From: Chloroflexota bacterium
GTDB lineage: Bacteria; Chloroflexota; Limnocylindria; QHBO01
Length of the DNA stretch: 15,800 nt
Assembly (NCBI GenBank): GCA_019348395.1
Contig: JAHWJN010000013.1
Location: 1 to 15,800 of the forward strand
Reading direction: 5' to 3'
The notes beneath the pieces were generated by a model, which was given only the letters and a program-made list of their open reading frames with translations, had not been told where the DNA came from and ran no database searches. Below are positions 9,353 to 15,800 of this stretch, in pieces; within the stretch, counting starts at the first letter, position 1, and every line of letters begins with the position of its first letter. The position numbers and the translations under genes were made by a program.

Positions 9353-10812
9353 ACGACGACGCGCGACCACAGCAGCGTCGCCGTTCGCGGCGCCGCAACG
9401 ACAACGCCCCGCGCCGACAGAACCAGCGCGGCGGATTCTCGCAGCGCCGTCGAAACGACTACGCCTCGGGACAGTATTCGTCGATCTACACCGGACCGTT
9501 CCCGACCGACGACGACGCTCCGGCGATGAACCTCGCCGACCTGCAGGCCAAGTCGGTGGACGAGCTGCGCGAGCTCGCCGCCGAGCACGAGATCGAGGGT
9601 CACGAGCAGCTCGAGCACTCGGACCTGGTGCTGAAGCTGCTCGACGTCGTGCCGATCGCCTCCTCGAACGGACGCGAGCGCACCGGGCCCGGCAGCGCGG
9701 AGGGGATCCTCGAGATCGTCGACGAGGGGTTCGGCTTCCTGCGCGTGAACGGCGTGATGCCGTCGAATGACGACATCTACGTCTCGTCGTCCCAGGTCCG
9801 CCGCTTCGGCCTGCGGACCGGGGACCGCGTCACCGGCCAGACCCGCGCGCCGAAGGACCAGGAGAAGTACTGGGGCATGCTCCGGGTCGACACCATCAAC
9901 GGGGTCGAGCCGGAGGTGGCCAAGCGCCGACCGTACTTCGACAACCTGGTTCCGGTCTTCCCGGACGACATGTTCGACCTCGAGACCGATCCGAAGAACC
10001 TCACGCAGCGCCTGATCAACCTGATCAGCCCCATCGGCAAGGGTCAGCGCGGACTGATCCTGTCGCCGGCCAAGGCCGGCAAGACGACCGTGCTCAAGCA
10101 GATCGCCGCCGGCATCACGGAGAACGCGCCGGAAGCGCTCCTGATGGTCGCACTCATCGGCGAGCGTCCGGAGGAGGTCACCGACATGGAGCGGTCGGTG
10201 AACGGCGAGATCTACTCGTCGACCTTCGACGAGCCGACCGAGAACCACACGCGGGTCTCGGAGATGTGTCTCGAGATCGCGAAGCGCCAGGTGGAGACCG
10301 GCCGCGACGTCGTGATCCTGCTCGACTCGATCACGCGCCTGGCACGGGCCTACAACCTCGCCCTGCCGGCGTCCGGCAAGACCCTGTCCGGCGGCGTCGA
10401 CCCGGTGGCGCTCTACCCGCCGAAGCGGTTCTTCGGTGCGGCGCGCAACATCGAGCACGGCGGTTCGCTCACGATCATCGCGACCTGCCTGGTGGACACC
10501 GGCAGCCGCATGGACGACGTGATCTACGAGGAGTTCAAGGGCACCGGTAACATGGAGCTTCATTTGGACCGGAAGCTTGCCGAGAAGCGCATCTTCCCCG
10601 CCATCGACGTTCTGCGCTCGGGGACGCGCCGCGAGGAGCTGCTGCTGGACGAGAACGAGCTGCGCATGGTGTGGACCATGCGTCGCATGCTCAGCGCCGT
10701 CGGCCCCAACGAGGGGATCGAGCTGCTCATGCAGCGGCTCGGCAAGACGAAGGACAACGCGGAGTTCCTCGTCGCGCTCAGCAAGAGCGTCGACGCCTCC
10801 GACCGGGCCTGA
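9349..10812 (+). CDS. rho: Transcription termination factor Rho
   Basis: This 487-aa hexameric RNA helicase ends transcription at untranslated C-rich RNA. Residues 1-37 form a basic, Arg/Gln/Asn-rich tail. The Rho_N helical bundle follows (60-98, [18 protein letters not shown] onward), then the cold-shock RNA-binding domain (118-180, with [15 protein letters not shown] and [16 protein letters not shown]). The RecA-like ATPase has Walker [10 protein letters not shown] (239-247, Lys245), GERPEEVTD (271-279), Walker B VVILLD (321-326), LSGGVDP (346-352) and the [17 protein letters not shown] block (385-401). The GTG at 9349 is chosen because GAGG lies 5 nt upstream; a GTG at 9205 would add an unconserved stretch. 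The short uORF overlaps this start. The amidase gene begins 19 nt after the stop. Confidence 0.97.
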   Translation: MNDDARPQQRRRSRRRNDNAPRRQNQRGGFSQRRRNDYASGQYSSIYTGPFPTDDDAPAMNLADLQAKSVDELRELAAEHEIEGHEQLEHSDLVLKLLDVVPIASSNGRERTGPGSAEGILEIVDEGFGFLRVNGVMPSNDDIYVSSSQVRRFGLRTGDRVTGQTRAPKDQEKYWGMLRVDTINGVEPEVAKRRPYFDNLVPVFPDDMFDLETDPKNLTQRLINLISPIGKGQRGLILSPAKAGKTTVLKQIAAGITENAPEALLMVALIGERPEEVTDMERSVNGEIYSSTFDEPTENHTRVSEMCLEIAKRQVETGRDVVILLDSITRLARAYNLALPASGKTLSGGVDPVALYPPKRFFGAARNIEHGGSLTIIATCLVDTGSRMDDVIYEEFKGTGNMELHLDRKLAEKRIFPAIDVLRSGTRREELLLDENELRMVWTMRRMLSAVGPNEGIELLMQRLGKTKDNAEFLVALSKSVDASDRA

Positions 10813-10831
10813 TCCCGACCTCGTCCACCGC

Positions 10832-12199
10832 GTGACCCGCCGCCTGCCGATCTTCCTGGCACTGACGCTGGTCGCCTGCGGCAGCGACACGGCGCCGCCC
10901 TCGACGTCGCCGAGCGCGACGCCGGCTGCCTCCGCCGTCGCGCCGAGCCGGTCCGCGGAACCGACGGCGGCCGCGGGCGCGGCGGTACCGGCTCCCGGCT
11001 CGGACAGCGTGATCTATCCGCCGAATCCAGGTCAGATCGTCGTCGCGGTCGAGGCAGGGCACGGCGGCTGCCTCGACTGGGGCGTGCCCGACCCCGGGGA
11101 ACGCGGACAGGACTTCAGCGAGAAGGCGATCACCATGGCGATCGCCCGGGCGCTGGCCGATCGGCTGGCTGCCGATGGGGTGCGGGTGCTGCTGGTGCGC
11201 GATGGCGACGAGGCGCTCGCCGGCGACCACTACCCGGCGTTGGGCTGCGATGGCGCGCAGTTCCGCGACGTCAACGGTGACGGCATCGCCGGATTCGGTC
11301 CGGACCTGCCGGAGGCGACGCGGACCCGTGATGAGCTGCAGGCTCGCCTGGATCGCGCCAACCTGGCCAGGGCCGACGTGCTGGTCAGCATCCACGTCGA
11401 CTCGATCACCGATGCGGCCGGCACGCCGCTGCCGATCGCACGCACCGAGACCTTCTATACCGACGAGACCCCGTGGGGCGAGATGTCGGCCCAGCCGTTG
11501 GCGGCATCGGTGCAGGACGCTCTGGTGAGGGCCATGGACGCGGTGGCGGCGTACGAGCGGCAGGACCGCGGCATCAATGCCCACAATCTCTACCTGGTGG
11601 CGCCGTCGCTGCTCGAGCCGACTGCCGAGCGGCCCGATCCCCTGCGCCAGCCCACGCGCGGCGCACTGATGCCCGCCATCCTCGTCGAGGTCGGCACCAT
11701 CACGTTGCCGGAGGAGCACGAGCTGTTGCTCGACGGAATCGGCACAGCCGCAGCGGCGGACGGCATCTTCGAGGGGCTCGTCGCATGGTTCGGGCAGCGC
11801 GATCTGGCGGCACGGATCACGCCGGCGGGCACCGAGCCCGGTGACCCCCCGGAGGCGGTACCCGGTGAGGGGCCGCCGTTTCGTCCCCAGCCGATGGAGG
11901 GACGGCCGCTTCGGCTGCGGATCGCGAACACGGGCACGCGTGCCTGGGACGCAGGTGCCCGGCTCATCGGCGGCTGGGTCGCCTCGGACGGTCCGTACCT
12001 CTACGGCATCCCGGAGGGAATCACGCCGGTGGGTCCCGAACTTCCGGCGCTCGAGCCCGGAGCCTCGGTCGTCGTCGAGGTCGATATCGGCGAACCGCCC
12101 CCGGGCGGCGGGCTGGCATGGTTCTCGCTACAGGTCGGAGCAGAGAATCTGGCCGGACACGGATCGCCGGCGCTGCAGCTCTTCAGCGCAGCGCCCTGA
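10832..12199 (+). CDS. Lipoprotein N-acetylmuramoyl-L-alanine amidase (Amidase_3) with C-terminal Ig-like domain
   Basis: This 455-aa enzyme cleaves the bond between MurNAc and the stem peptide of peptidoglycan. The GTG at 10832 starts a signal with a lipobox, LVAC (13-16), so Cys16 should be lipidated and the enzyme held outside the cytoplasmic membrane. A Ser/Ala/Pro linker (17-66) leads to the zinc amidase domain (69-320): His77 in EAGHGG, Glu97 in FSEK and His188 in SIHVD bind zinc, and Glu286 in VEVGT is catalytic. An insertion at 131-165 carries DVNGDG (147-152), like a calcium-binding dockerin loop. Residues 355-453 form a beta domain with NTGTRAWDAGARL, resembling the Ig-like NTGT-W domains of bacterial surface proteins. 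It lies 19 nt after rho. Confidence 0.93.
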   Translation: MTRRLPIFLALTLVACGSDTAPPSTSPSATPAASAVAPSRSAEPTAAAGAAVPAPGSDSVIYPPNPGQIVVAVEAGHGGCLDWGVPDPGERGQDFSEKAITMAIARALADRLAADGVRVLLVRDGDEALAGDHYPALGCDGAQFRDVNGDGIAGFGPDLPEATRTRDELQARLDRANLARADVLVSIHVDSITDAAGTPLPIARTETFYTDETPWGEMSAQPLAASVQDALVRAMDAVAAYERQDRGINAHNLYLVAPSLLEPTAERPDPLRQPTRGALMPAILVEVGTITLPEEHELLLDGIGTAAAADGIFEGLVAWFGQRDLAARITPAGTEPGDPPEAVPGEGPPFRPQPMEGRPLRLRIANTGTRAWDAGARLIGGWVASDGPYLYGIPEGITPVGPELPALEPGASVVVEVDIGEPPPGGGLAWFSLQVGAENLAGHGSPALQLFSAAP

Positions 12200-12202
12200 A
12201 GG

Positions 12203-12222
12203 GGAGCGGACCACACCGCTCC
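12203..12222 (+). terminator. Hairpin after the amidase gene
   Basis: GGAGCGG (12203-12209) and CCGCTCC (12216-12222) make a perfect 7-bp stem with a 6-nt loop, starting 3 nt after the stop. There is no T-tract. GGACC/GGTCC (12208-12212 and 12228-12232) offers an alternative pairing. Confidence 0.5.
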
Positions 12223-12265
12223 GATGCGGTCCGTTGGTACCGGTGTGTCCCTGTGCAATTTTCGG

Positions 12266-12294
12266 TTTACGCGTTCCGGTTGCGCTGCTACCAT
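12266..12294 (+). promoter_or_regulatory. Promoter TTTACG-N17-TACCAT for the M23 peptidase gene
   Basis: TTTACG (12266-12271), a 17-nt spacer and TACCAT (12289-12294) match 4 of 6 each to the sigma-70 consensus. It sits in a locally AT-richer patch (caattttcggtttac) that stands out in this sequence. The expected start is near 12301, giving a leader of about 108 nt. Confidence 0.55.
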
Positions 12295-12331
12295 GGGCTC
12301 CGCAATGGCATCGGCCACCGGCGGGGGAGAG

Positions 12332-12363
12332 CGATCACCCGATCGACCGGACCGGCGATCCGG
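12332..12363 (+). other. Two adjacent hairpins in the leader of the M23 peptidase gene
   Basis: CGATC/GATCG (12332-12336 with 12341-12345, 4-nt loop) is followed by CCGGA/TCCGG (12347-12351 with 12359-12363, 7-nt loop). The leader also holds GGGGGAG (12323-12329) upstream and CCCCCGAA (12380-12387) downstream, which can pair. A structured leader before a cell-wall hydrolase recalls the c-di-AMP (ydaO) riboswitch, but the conserved order of that motif is not met. Confidence 0.3.
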
Positions 12364-12408
12364 CGCATAGCAGCACTCACCCCCGAATAGGCGGAGCTCG
12401 ATTCTCTA

Positions 12409-13236
12409 TTGCCTGATCCGCGACGGCTCTATCACCGTCTCTCAGCCAGCACACTCCCGACCCGGCTCGTCTCCCATCTCACCGTGGTGAGTTTGGTCGC
12501 CGCCGCCTCCATGGCAGGCCTGGCGACACAGCAGGAGGACCCAGACGCCGGCGTCGACACCGGATTCCTCGTCTCCAGCGTCCGTGGCGCCAACGAGAAC
12601 GCGAGCGCAACTCCGGACTCACTCCTTCCGAGCCCCGTCACGGAATCAGCCGACGCCCTGGACGTGCAGAGCGAAGAACTCACGCTCCTCGACCGCGGCG
12701 CTCCCGCCGTTGCCCCCTCCTCGACGGCTCCGAAGCCGACCCCCGTGGCGGTCGACCCGGACGCGACCCCGATTCCGCCCCCGACCACCGCCCTGGGCCA
12801 GGCCGGGGGACAGGGCACGACCGCCGCCCCCGCCGCCCCCAGCGCGCCATCGACGCGCGCCGCGGCCCCTGTCGCGCCGGCCGGACTGGTCTGGCCGGTG
12901 CCGGGTGGATCGGTGAGCCAGTACTTCCACGCCGGGCACCTCGCAGTCGACATCGCCGCGCCGTACGGCAACCAGGTGGTGGCGGCGCAGGCTGGCGTGG
13001 TGACCTGGTCCGGCTGGCGCAACAACGGCGGCGGCTACGTCGTTTCGATCGATCACGGCAACGGCATGCGCACCACCTACAACCACCTCGGCAACGTGTG
13101 GGTCTCGGCCGGACAGTGGGTGGCCGCCGGGCAGCTCATCGCCCCGGTCGGGTGCACCGGCATCTGCACCGGTCCGCACGTGCACTTCGAGGTCGTGGTC
13201 AACGGGATGATCGACAACCCGATGCGCTGGTACTGA
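12409..13236 (+). CDS. M23 (LytM-type) peptidoglycan endopeptidase
   Basis: This 275-aa secreted or membrane-anchored protein starts at a TTG (12409) with GGAG at 12393-12396 ahead of it. Basic residues (RRLYHR) precede a hydrophobic stretch (about 24-39). A disordered Ser/Pro/Ala/Thr linker (60-158) leads to the M23 domain (160-275). Its zinc ligands are His177 and Asp181 (HLAVD) and His259 in GPHVHFEV, with His257 and His226 (YNHL) as catalytic histidines, so it should be an active endopeptidase that cuts peptidoglycan cross-bridges. Cys249 and Cys253 (GCTGIC) may form a disulfide. It sits behind an amidase that cuts the same polymer but has its own promoter. The start codon is the least certain point. 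Confidence 0.93.
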   Translation: MPDPRRLYHRLSASTLPTRLVSHLTVVSLVAAASMAGLATQQEDPDAGVDTGFLVSSVRGANENASATPDSLLPSPVTESADALDVQSEELTLLDRGAPAVAPSSTAPKPTPVAVDPDATPIPPPTTALGQAGGQGTTAAPAAPSAPSTRAAAPVAPAGLVWPVPGGSVSQYFHAGHLAVDIAAPYGNQVVAAQAGVVTWSGWRNNGGGYVVSIDHGNGMRTTYNHLGNVWVSAGQWVAAGQLIAPVGCTGICTGPHVHFEVVVNGMIDNPMRWY

Positions 13237-13263
13237 CCTCGCCCTCCCTCCGCCCGATGGCTC

Positions 13264-13284
13264 CGCCGGCGCTCGTCGCCGGCG
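13264..13284 (+). terminator. Hairpin between the M23 gene and obg
   Basis: CGCCGGCG (13264-13271) repeats at 13277-13284; the 8-mer is self-complementary, so the copies form a perfect 8-bp stem with a 5-nt loop (ctcgt). It follows the M23 stop by 27 nt and ends just before the obg -10. No long T-tract follows. Confidence 0.55.
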
Positions 13285-13288
13285 TTGC

Positions 13289-13294
13289 TATGCT
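13289..13294 (+). promoter_or_regulatory. Probable -10 of a leaderless obg promoter
   Basis: TATGCT, within TATGCTCGG as at 4037, lies 8 nt before the obg ATG (13303). No ribosome site can fit, so the transcript probably starts at or within 3 nt of the start codon. The -35 region is occupied by the hairpin and does not match the consensus. Confidence 0.45.
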
Positions 13295-13302
13295 CGGCCC
13301 CG

Positions 13303-14577
13303 ATGTTCGCTGATCGAGCGCGGATCATGGTCCGCGGCGGCGCCGGCGGTGACGGCGCCAGCACGTTCCGGCGCGAGGCTCACGTCCCGAGGGGCGGGCC
13401 GGACGGCGGCGATGGCGGCGCGGGGGGCGATGTGATCCTCGTCGTCGAGCCGGGCATGACCACGCTCGGGGACTTCAAGCGCACGCGCCACTTCCGAGCC
13501 GGAGACGGGGGGCGGGGCATGAGCCGCAAGGCGCACGGGCGCAACGGCGGCGACCTCGTGGTCCGCGTGCCTCCGGGAACGGTCGTGCGCTCGCATCCGG
13601 ACGGCGCATGGATCGGCGAGCTGCTCGAGGCGGATGCGCGCCTCGTGGTCGCGCGCGGGGGTCGCGGCGGTCGGGGCAATGTCCACTTCGCGACCGCCAC
13701 GCACCGAGCCCCCAAGCACGCCGAGAAGGGCACGCCGGGCGACGAGGGCTGGATCGAGCTGGAGCTCAAGCTCATCGCCGACATCGGCCTTGTGGGCGCA
13801 CCGAACGCGGGCAAGTCGACGCTGCTGGCAGCGCTGACGGAGGCACGTCCCGCGGTCGGGGCCTACCCGTTCACCACCGTCACGCCGAACCTCGGGGTGA
13901 TCGCCCTGGGCGAGGAGCGAACCGCGGTCATCGCGGACGTCCCCGGCCTGATCGAGGGGGCGAGCGAGGGTCGAGGGCTCGGCCACCACTTCCTGCGTCA
14001 CGTGGAGCGCACGCGCGTGCTCGTTGGCGTGGTCGACGGGGCCGCGCAGGATCCCGTCGCCGAGTGGCGCGCCGTCGAGGACGAGCTGCGGCTTCATGAC
14101 GTCGCGCTGGTGGAGCGGCCGATGCCCCTCGTCATCACCAAGCTCGACCTGGCCGAGGTGCGCGACCGATGGCGCCAGGTCCGCGACGAACTGCGCCGCG
14201 ACGGCCCGGAGCCGATCGGCGTCAGCGCGCACGACGGCACGGGCCTGGACGAGCTGCGTCGCCGGCTGGCCACCGCGCTCGACGAGGCGGAGGCGCGCGC
14301 GGCGGACGAGCCGGGCCCGGAGGAGATGCGGATCCACCGCTTCGATCCGCTGGCGGAGGGCTGGCAGGTCGTTCCGGAGGGCGACGGGTTCCGGGTGCAG
14401 GGCCGGCGCATCGAGACCGCGGCAGCGCGGACCGACTTCGAGAACGATGAATCGCGCGACCGGTTCTGGCGGCTCCTCGAGCGGCAGGGGATCGACGTCG
14501 AGCTGCGCCGGCGAGGTGCAGGGCCGGGAACGACCGTCCGCATCGGCGAGACCGAGCTCGAGTGGGGCGAGGACTGA
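13303..14577 (+). CDS. obg: GTPase Obg (CgtA), ribosome assembly
   Basis: This 424-aa GTPase acts in late 50S ribosomal subunit assembly and stress control. The Gly-rich Obg fold (1-158) contains RGGPDGGDGGAGG (30-42) and RGGRGGRGN (118-126). The G domain follows: G1 GAPNAGKS (165-172), G2 FTT (190-192), G3 DVPG (212-215), G4 TKLD (279-282) and G5 SAH (308-310). G4 is normally NKxD; here Asn is replaced by Thr279, which may weaken guanine contacts but keeps Lys280 and Asp282. A C-terminal OCT domain (340-424) is present, as in Actinobacteria and Chloroflexi-type Obg. The ATG at 13303 is preferred over an in-frame TTG at 13285 because the protein family begins FxDxxxI. It overlaps nadD by one base. 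Confidence 0.97.
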   Translation: MFADRARIMVRGGAGGDGASTFRREAHVPRGGPDGGDGGAGGDVILVVEPGMTTLGDFKRTRHFRAGDGGRGMSRKAHGRNGGDLVVRVPPGTVVRSHPDGAWIGELLEADARLVVARGGRGGRGNVHFATATHRAPKHAEKGTPGDEGWIELELKLIADIGLVGAPNAGKSTLLAALTEARPAVGAYPFTTVTPNLGVIALGEERTAVIADVPGLIEGASEGRGLGHHFLRHVERTRVLVGVVDGAAQDPVAEWRAVEDELRLHDVALVERPMPLVITKLDLAEVRDRWRQVRDELRRDGPEPIGVSAHDGTGLDELRRRLATALDEAEARAADEPGPEEMRIHRFDPLAEGWQVVPEGDGFRVQGRRIETAAARTDFENDESRDRFWRLLERQGIDVELRRRGAGPGTTVRIGETELEWGED

Positions 14578-15248
14578 TGCCCGAGGTCGAGGCGCTCCCC
14601 AACCGCCTCACCGCCACGGAGGCCGATCGTCGCGAGGCGCCGCGCCGAATCGGCGTGCTCGGCGGCACCTTCGACCCTCCGCACGTGGGACACCTGTGGC
14701 TCGCAACGCTGGCAGCCGACGCGATGGGACTCCACCGCGTGCTGTTCATGCCCGCCGCCCAGCCCCCGCACAAGCCGGAGGGGACGGTGTCGCGGGCCAC
14801 GGATCGCCTGCTGATGACGCGCCTGGCCATCGCCGCCGATCCGCTGTTCGACCTGACGGTCATCGAGATGGAGCGGCCCGGCCCGTCGTACACCGTCGAC
14901 AGCGTCGCGGAGCTCGAGGACCTCCACGGGTCGGAGGCGAAGCTCTTCCTCGTCATGGCCGCCGACTCGCTGGAACAGATCGACAGCTGGCGCGAGCCGG
15001 ACCGGCTCCTCGAACGGATCGAATGGATCGTCGGGCCTCGCCCTGGGGCGTCGCTGCCGGGCCGCGCGGCGCTCGAGGCCCGCTTCGGCCTGGACGCATC
15101 GCGGATTCACCTCCTGTCGGGGCCGTCGCTCGACGTGAGCAGCTCGGAGATCAGGCGCCGGGTGGCGGGCGGCCACGCCATCCGCTACCTTGTGCCGCGC
15201 GGCGTCGAGGAGCTCATCTCGGAGCGCAGGCTCTACCGCCGTGGCTGA
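14577..15248 (+). CDS. nadD: Nicotinate-nucleotide adenylyltransferase
   Basis: This 223-aa enzyme joins nicotinate mononucleotide and ATP to give deamido-NAD, the key late step of NAD synthesis. The nucleotidyltransferase motif GGTFDPPHVGH (29-39) holds the (H/T)xGH signature, and DVSSSEIRRR (186-195) is the ISSTxIR-type ATP motif. PSYTVDSV (103-110) and ADSLEQIDSWRE (129-140) are family blocks. The start ATG overlaps the obg stop as TGATG (14575-14579), and a roughly 24-residue extension precedes the usual beginning. Its stop lies inside the rsfS gene, so the three genes form one translationally coupled unit. Confidence 0.96.
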   Translation: MPEVEALPNRLTATEADRREAPRRIGVLGGTFDPPHVGHLWLATLAADAMGLHRVLFMPAAQPPHKPEGTVSRATDRLLMTRLAIAADPLFDLTVIEMERPGPSYTVDSVAELEDLHGSEAKLFLVMAADSLEQIDSWREPDRLLERIEWIVGPRPGASLPGRAALEARFGLDASRIHLLSGPSLDVSSSEIRRRVAGGHAIRYLVPRGVEELISERRLYRRG

Positions 15249-15636
15249 AGAGGACCCGATCCTGACCGAACCGGACCGCGTGGAGATCCCGACCGAGGCC
15301 GCCGAGCTGGCGCATCGGATCGTCGAGATCGCCTCCGACAAGAAGGGCAACGACATCGTCATGCTGCGCACCGCGGAGCTGACGACCATGGCCGACTTCT
15401 TCGTCATCTGCTCCGGTCGGAGTGACCGGCAGGTCCAGGCCCTGGCCGGCGCCATCGTCGACGAGTTGCGCGACGACGGGATCCGGCCGATCGGCACCGA
15501 GGGCGTCAGCAGCGCCCGCTGGGTCCTCCTCGACTATGGAGCGGTGATCGTTCACGTCTTCGCGCCCGAGGAGCGCGAGTACTACGGGCTCGAGCGCCTG
15601 TGGGGCAACGCGGCGCAGGTCGTCCGCGTGGTCTGA
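15241..15636 (+). CDS. rsfS: Ribosomal silencing factor RsfS
   Basis: This 131-aa protein binds ribosomal protein uL14 on the 50S subunit and blocks subunit joining when nutrients are scarce. Family blocks in order are GNDIVMLRTAELTTMADFF (36-54), CSGRSDRQVQALA (57-69), EGVSSARWVLLDYGAVIVHVF (87-107) and REYYGLERLWGNA (112-124). The GTG at 15241 overlaps the end of nadD by 8 nt and gives the usual length; a longer in-frame start at 15190 would add an Arg/Ser-rich stretch that only reads nadD out of frame. The obg-nadD-rsfS arrangement is a common bacterial neighbourhood. Confidence 0.95.
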   Translation: MAEEDPILTEPDRVEIPTEAAELAHRIVEIASDKKGNDIVMLRTAELTTMADFFVICSGRSDRQVQALAGAIVDELRDDGIRPIGTEGVSSARWVLLDYGAVIVHVFAPEEREYYGLERLWGNAAQVVRVV

Positions 15637-15664
15637 CAGCACGCGCGCCCTGCGCTGAACCGCC

Positions 15665-15689
15665 GGGAGAAGGGCTCATGGGCCCTCCC
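15665..15689 (+). terminator. Hairpin after rsfS
   Basis: GGG (15665-15667) plus AGGGC (15671-15675, after a 3-nt bulge) can pair with GCCCT (15682-15686) and CCC (15687-15689), leaving a 6-nt loop. It begins 29 nt past the rsfS stop. No T-tract follows. ATGGG/CCCAT (15678-15682 with 15687-15691) is a competing pairing. The 9-mer CCCATCGGT here (15687-15695) recurs at 15720-15728. Confidence 0.45.
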
Positions 15690-15732
15690 ATCGGTACCAG
15701 GCGACGCGGTGAACCATGGCCCATCGGTCCCA

Positions 15733-15761
15733 TTGAGCACGGCACTCGTGCTTCGCATGCT
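15733..15761 (+). promoter_or_regulatory. Promoter TTGAGC-N17-CATGCT with a dyad between -35 and -10
   Basis: TTGAGC (15733-15738) and CATGCT (15756-15761) are 17 nt apart; CATGCTCGG resembles the -10 regions at 4037 and 13289. AGCACG (15736-15741) and CGTGCT (15747-15752) form a 6-bp inverted repeat with a 5-nt spacer, overlapping the -35 and filling the spacer where a repressor would block polymerase. A second short dyad, CATGC/GCATG (15756-15760 with 15766-15770), spans the -10 and the start codon. Confidence 0.5.
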
Positions 15762-15767
15762 CGGTGC

Positions 15768-15800
15768 ATGACCGCCCAGGCGCCGCGCTCGCGTCCGATC
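15768..15800 (+). CDS. Start of a gene cut by the window edge
   Basis: The ATG at 15768 opens MTAQAPRSRPI and stays open to the end of the window. It lies 6 nt after the putative -10 (15756-15761), so it would be leaderless. Eleven residues are too few to identify it; support comes from the promoter and from the end of the rsfS operon just before. Confidence 0.4.
   Translation, partial: MTAQAPRSRPI

Noticed and set aside
12301..12408. c-di-AMP (ydaO) riboswitch before the M23 gene
   Set aside because: Some elements look similar (GGGGGAG, CCGAA, AGCTC, AGGCG), but they are not in the conserved order and the core helices cannot be drawn convincingly.
15736..15752. CIRCE (HrcA) operator
   Set aside because: The arms resemble AGCAC/GTGCT, but CIRCE needs the longer TTAGCACTC-N9-GAGTGCTAA; here the arms are 5 nt apart.

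Overview
The window is high-GC bacterial chromosome carrying housekeeping genes: CTP synthase, Rho, Obg, NadD, RsfS, two cell-wall hydrolases and a pseudouridine-degradation pair. The obg-nadD-rsfS order, the DUF2203 and DUF2087 proteins, the Ig-like NTGT-W domain on a lipoprotein amidase, and several leaderless-looking starts fit a GC-rich Chloroflexota lineage, perhaps Limnocylindria-like. That placement is inference from gene content; a GC-rich actinobacterial-type genome is the main alternative. I see no tRNA, rRNA, CRISPR array, insertion sequence or prophage gene.

Layout. 1-59 is the tail of an upstream gene and 102-737 a membrane-anchored, Pro-rich protein with a beta-rich outer domain. 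A ureohydrolase (741-1829, minus strand) converges on it. 1932-4023 is a tight plus-strand operon with 4-nt stop/start overlaps: DUF2203, a PfkB-family kinase and PsuG, which together look like a pseudouridine salvage unit. A good promoter (TTGACC-N16-TATGCT) inside the 3' end of psuG drives an unrecognised protein with an internal duplication (4085-4609) and a 50-residue single-span membrane protein (4631-4783). These face a minus-strand pair, DUF2087 then a UbiA-family prenyltransferase (6158 down to 5065). The convergent gap 4784-5064 holds a hairpin and a symmetric array of four diverged 22-bp repeats.

From 6335 rightward everything reads plus: pyrG overlapping a gene of unknown function (8023-9147); rho preceded by a C-rich leader and a tiny upstream ORF that overlaps its GTG start; a lipoprotein amidase; an M23 peptidase with its own promoter; then obg, nadD and rsfS, which overlap one another. 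Past rsfS is a hairpin, then a promoter with a dyad between its -35 and -10, and the first codons of another gene.

Possible novelty is concentrated in the repeat array at 4872-5035, the uncharacterised 174-aa/50-aa gene pair, the rho leader, and the recurring -10/leaderless architecture. I found no clear evidence of a complete undescribed defence or mobile system.
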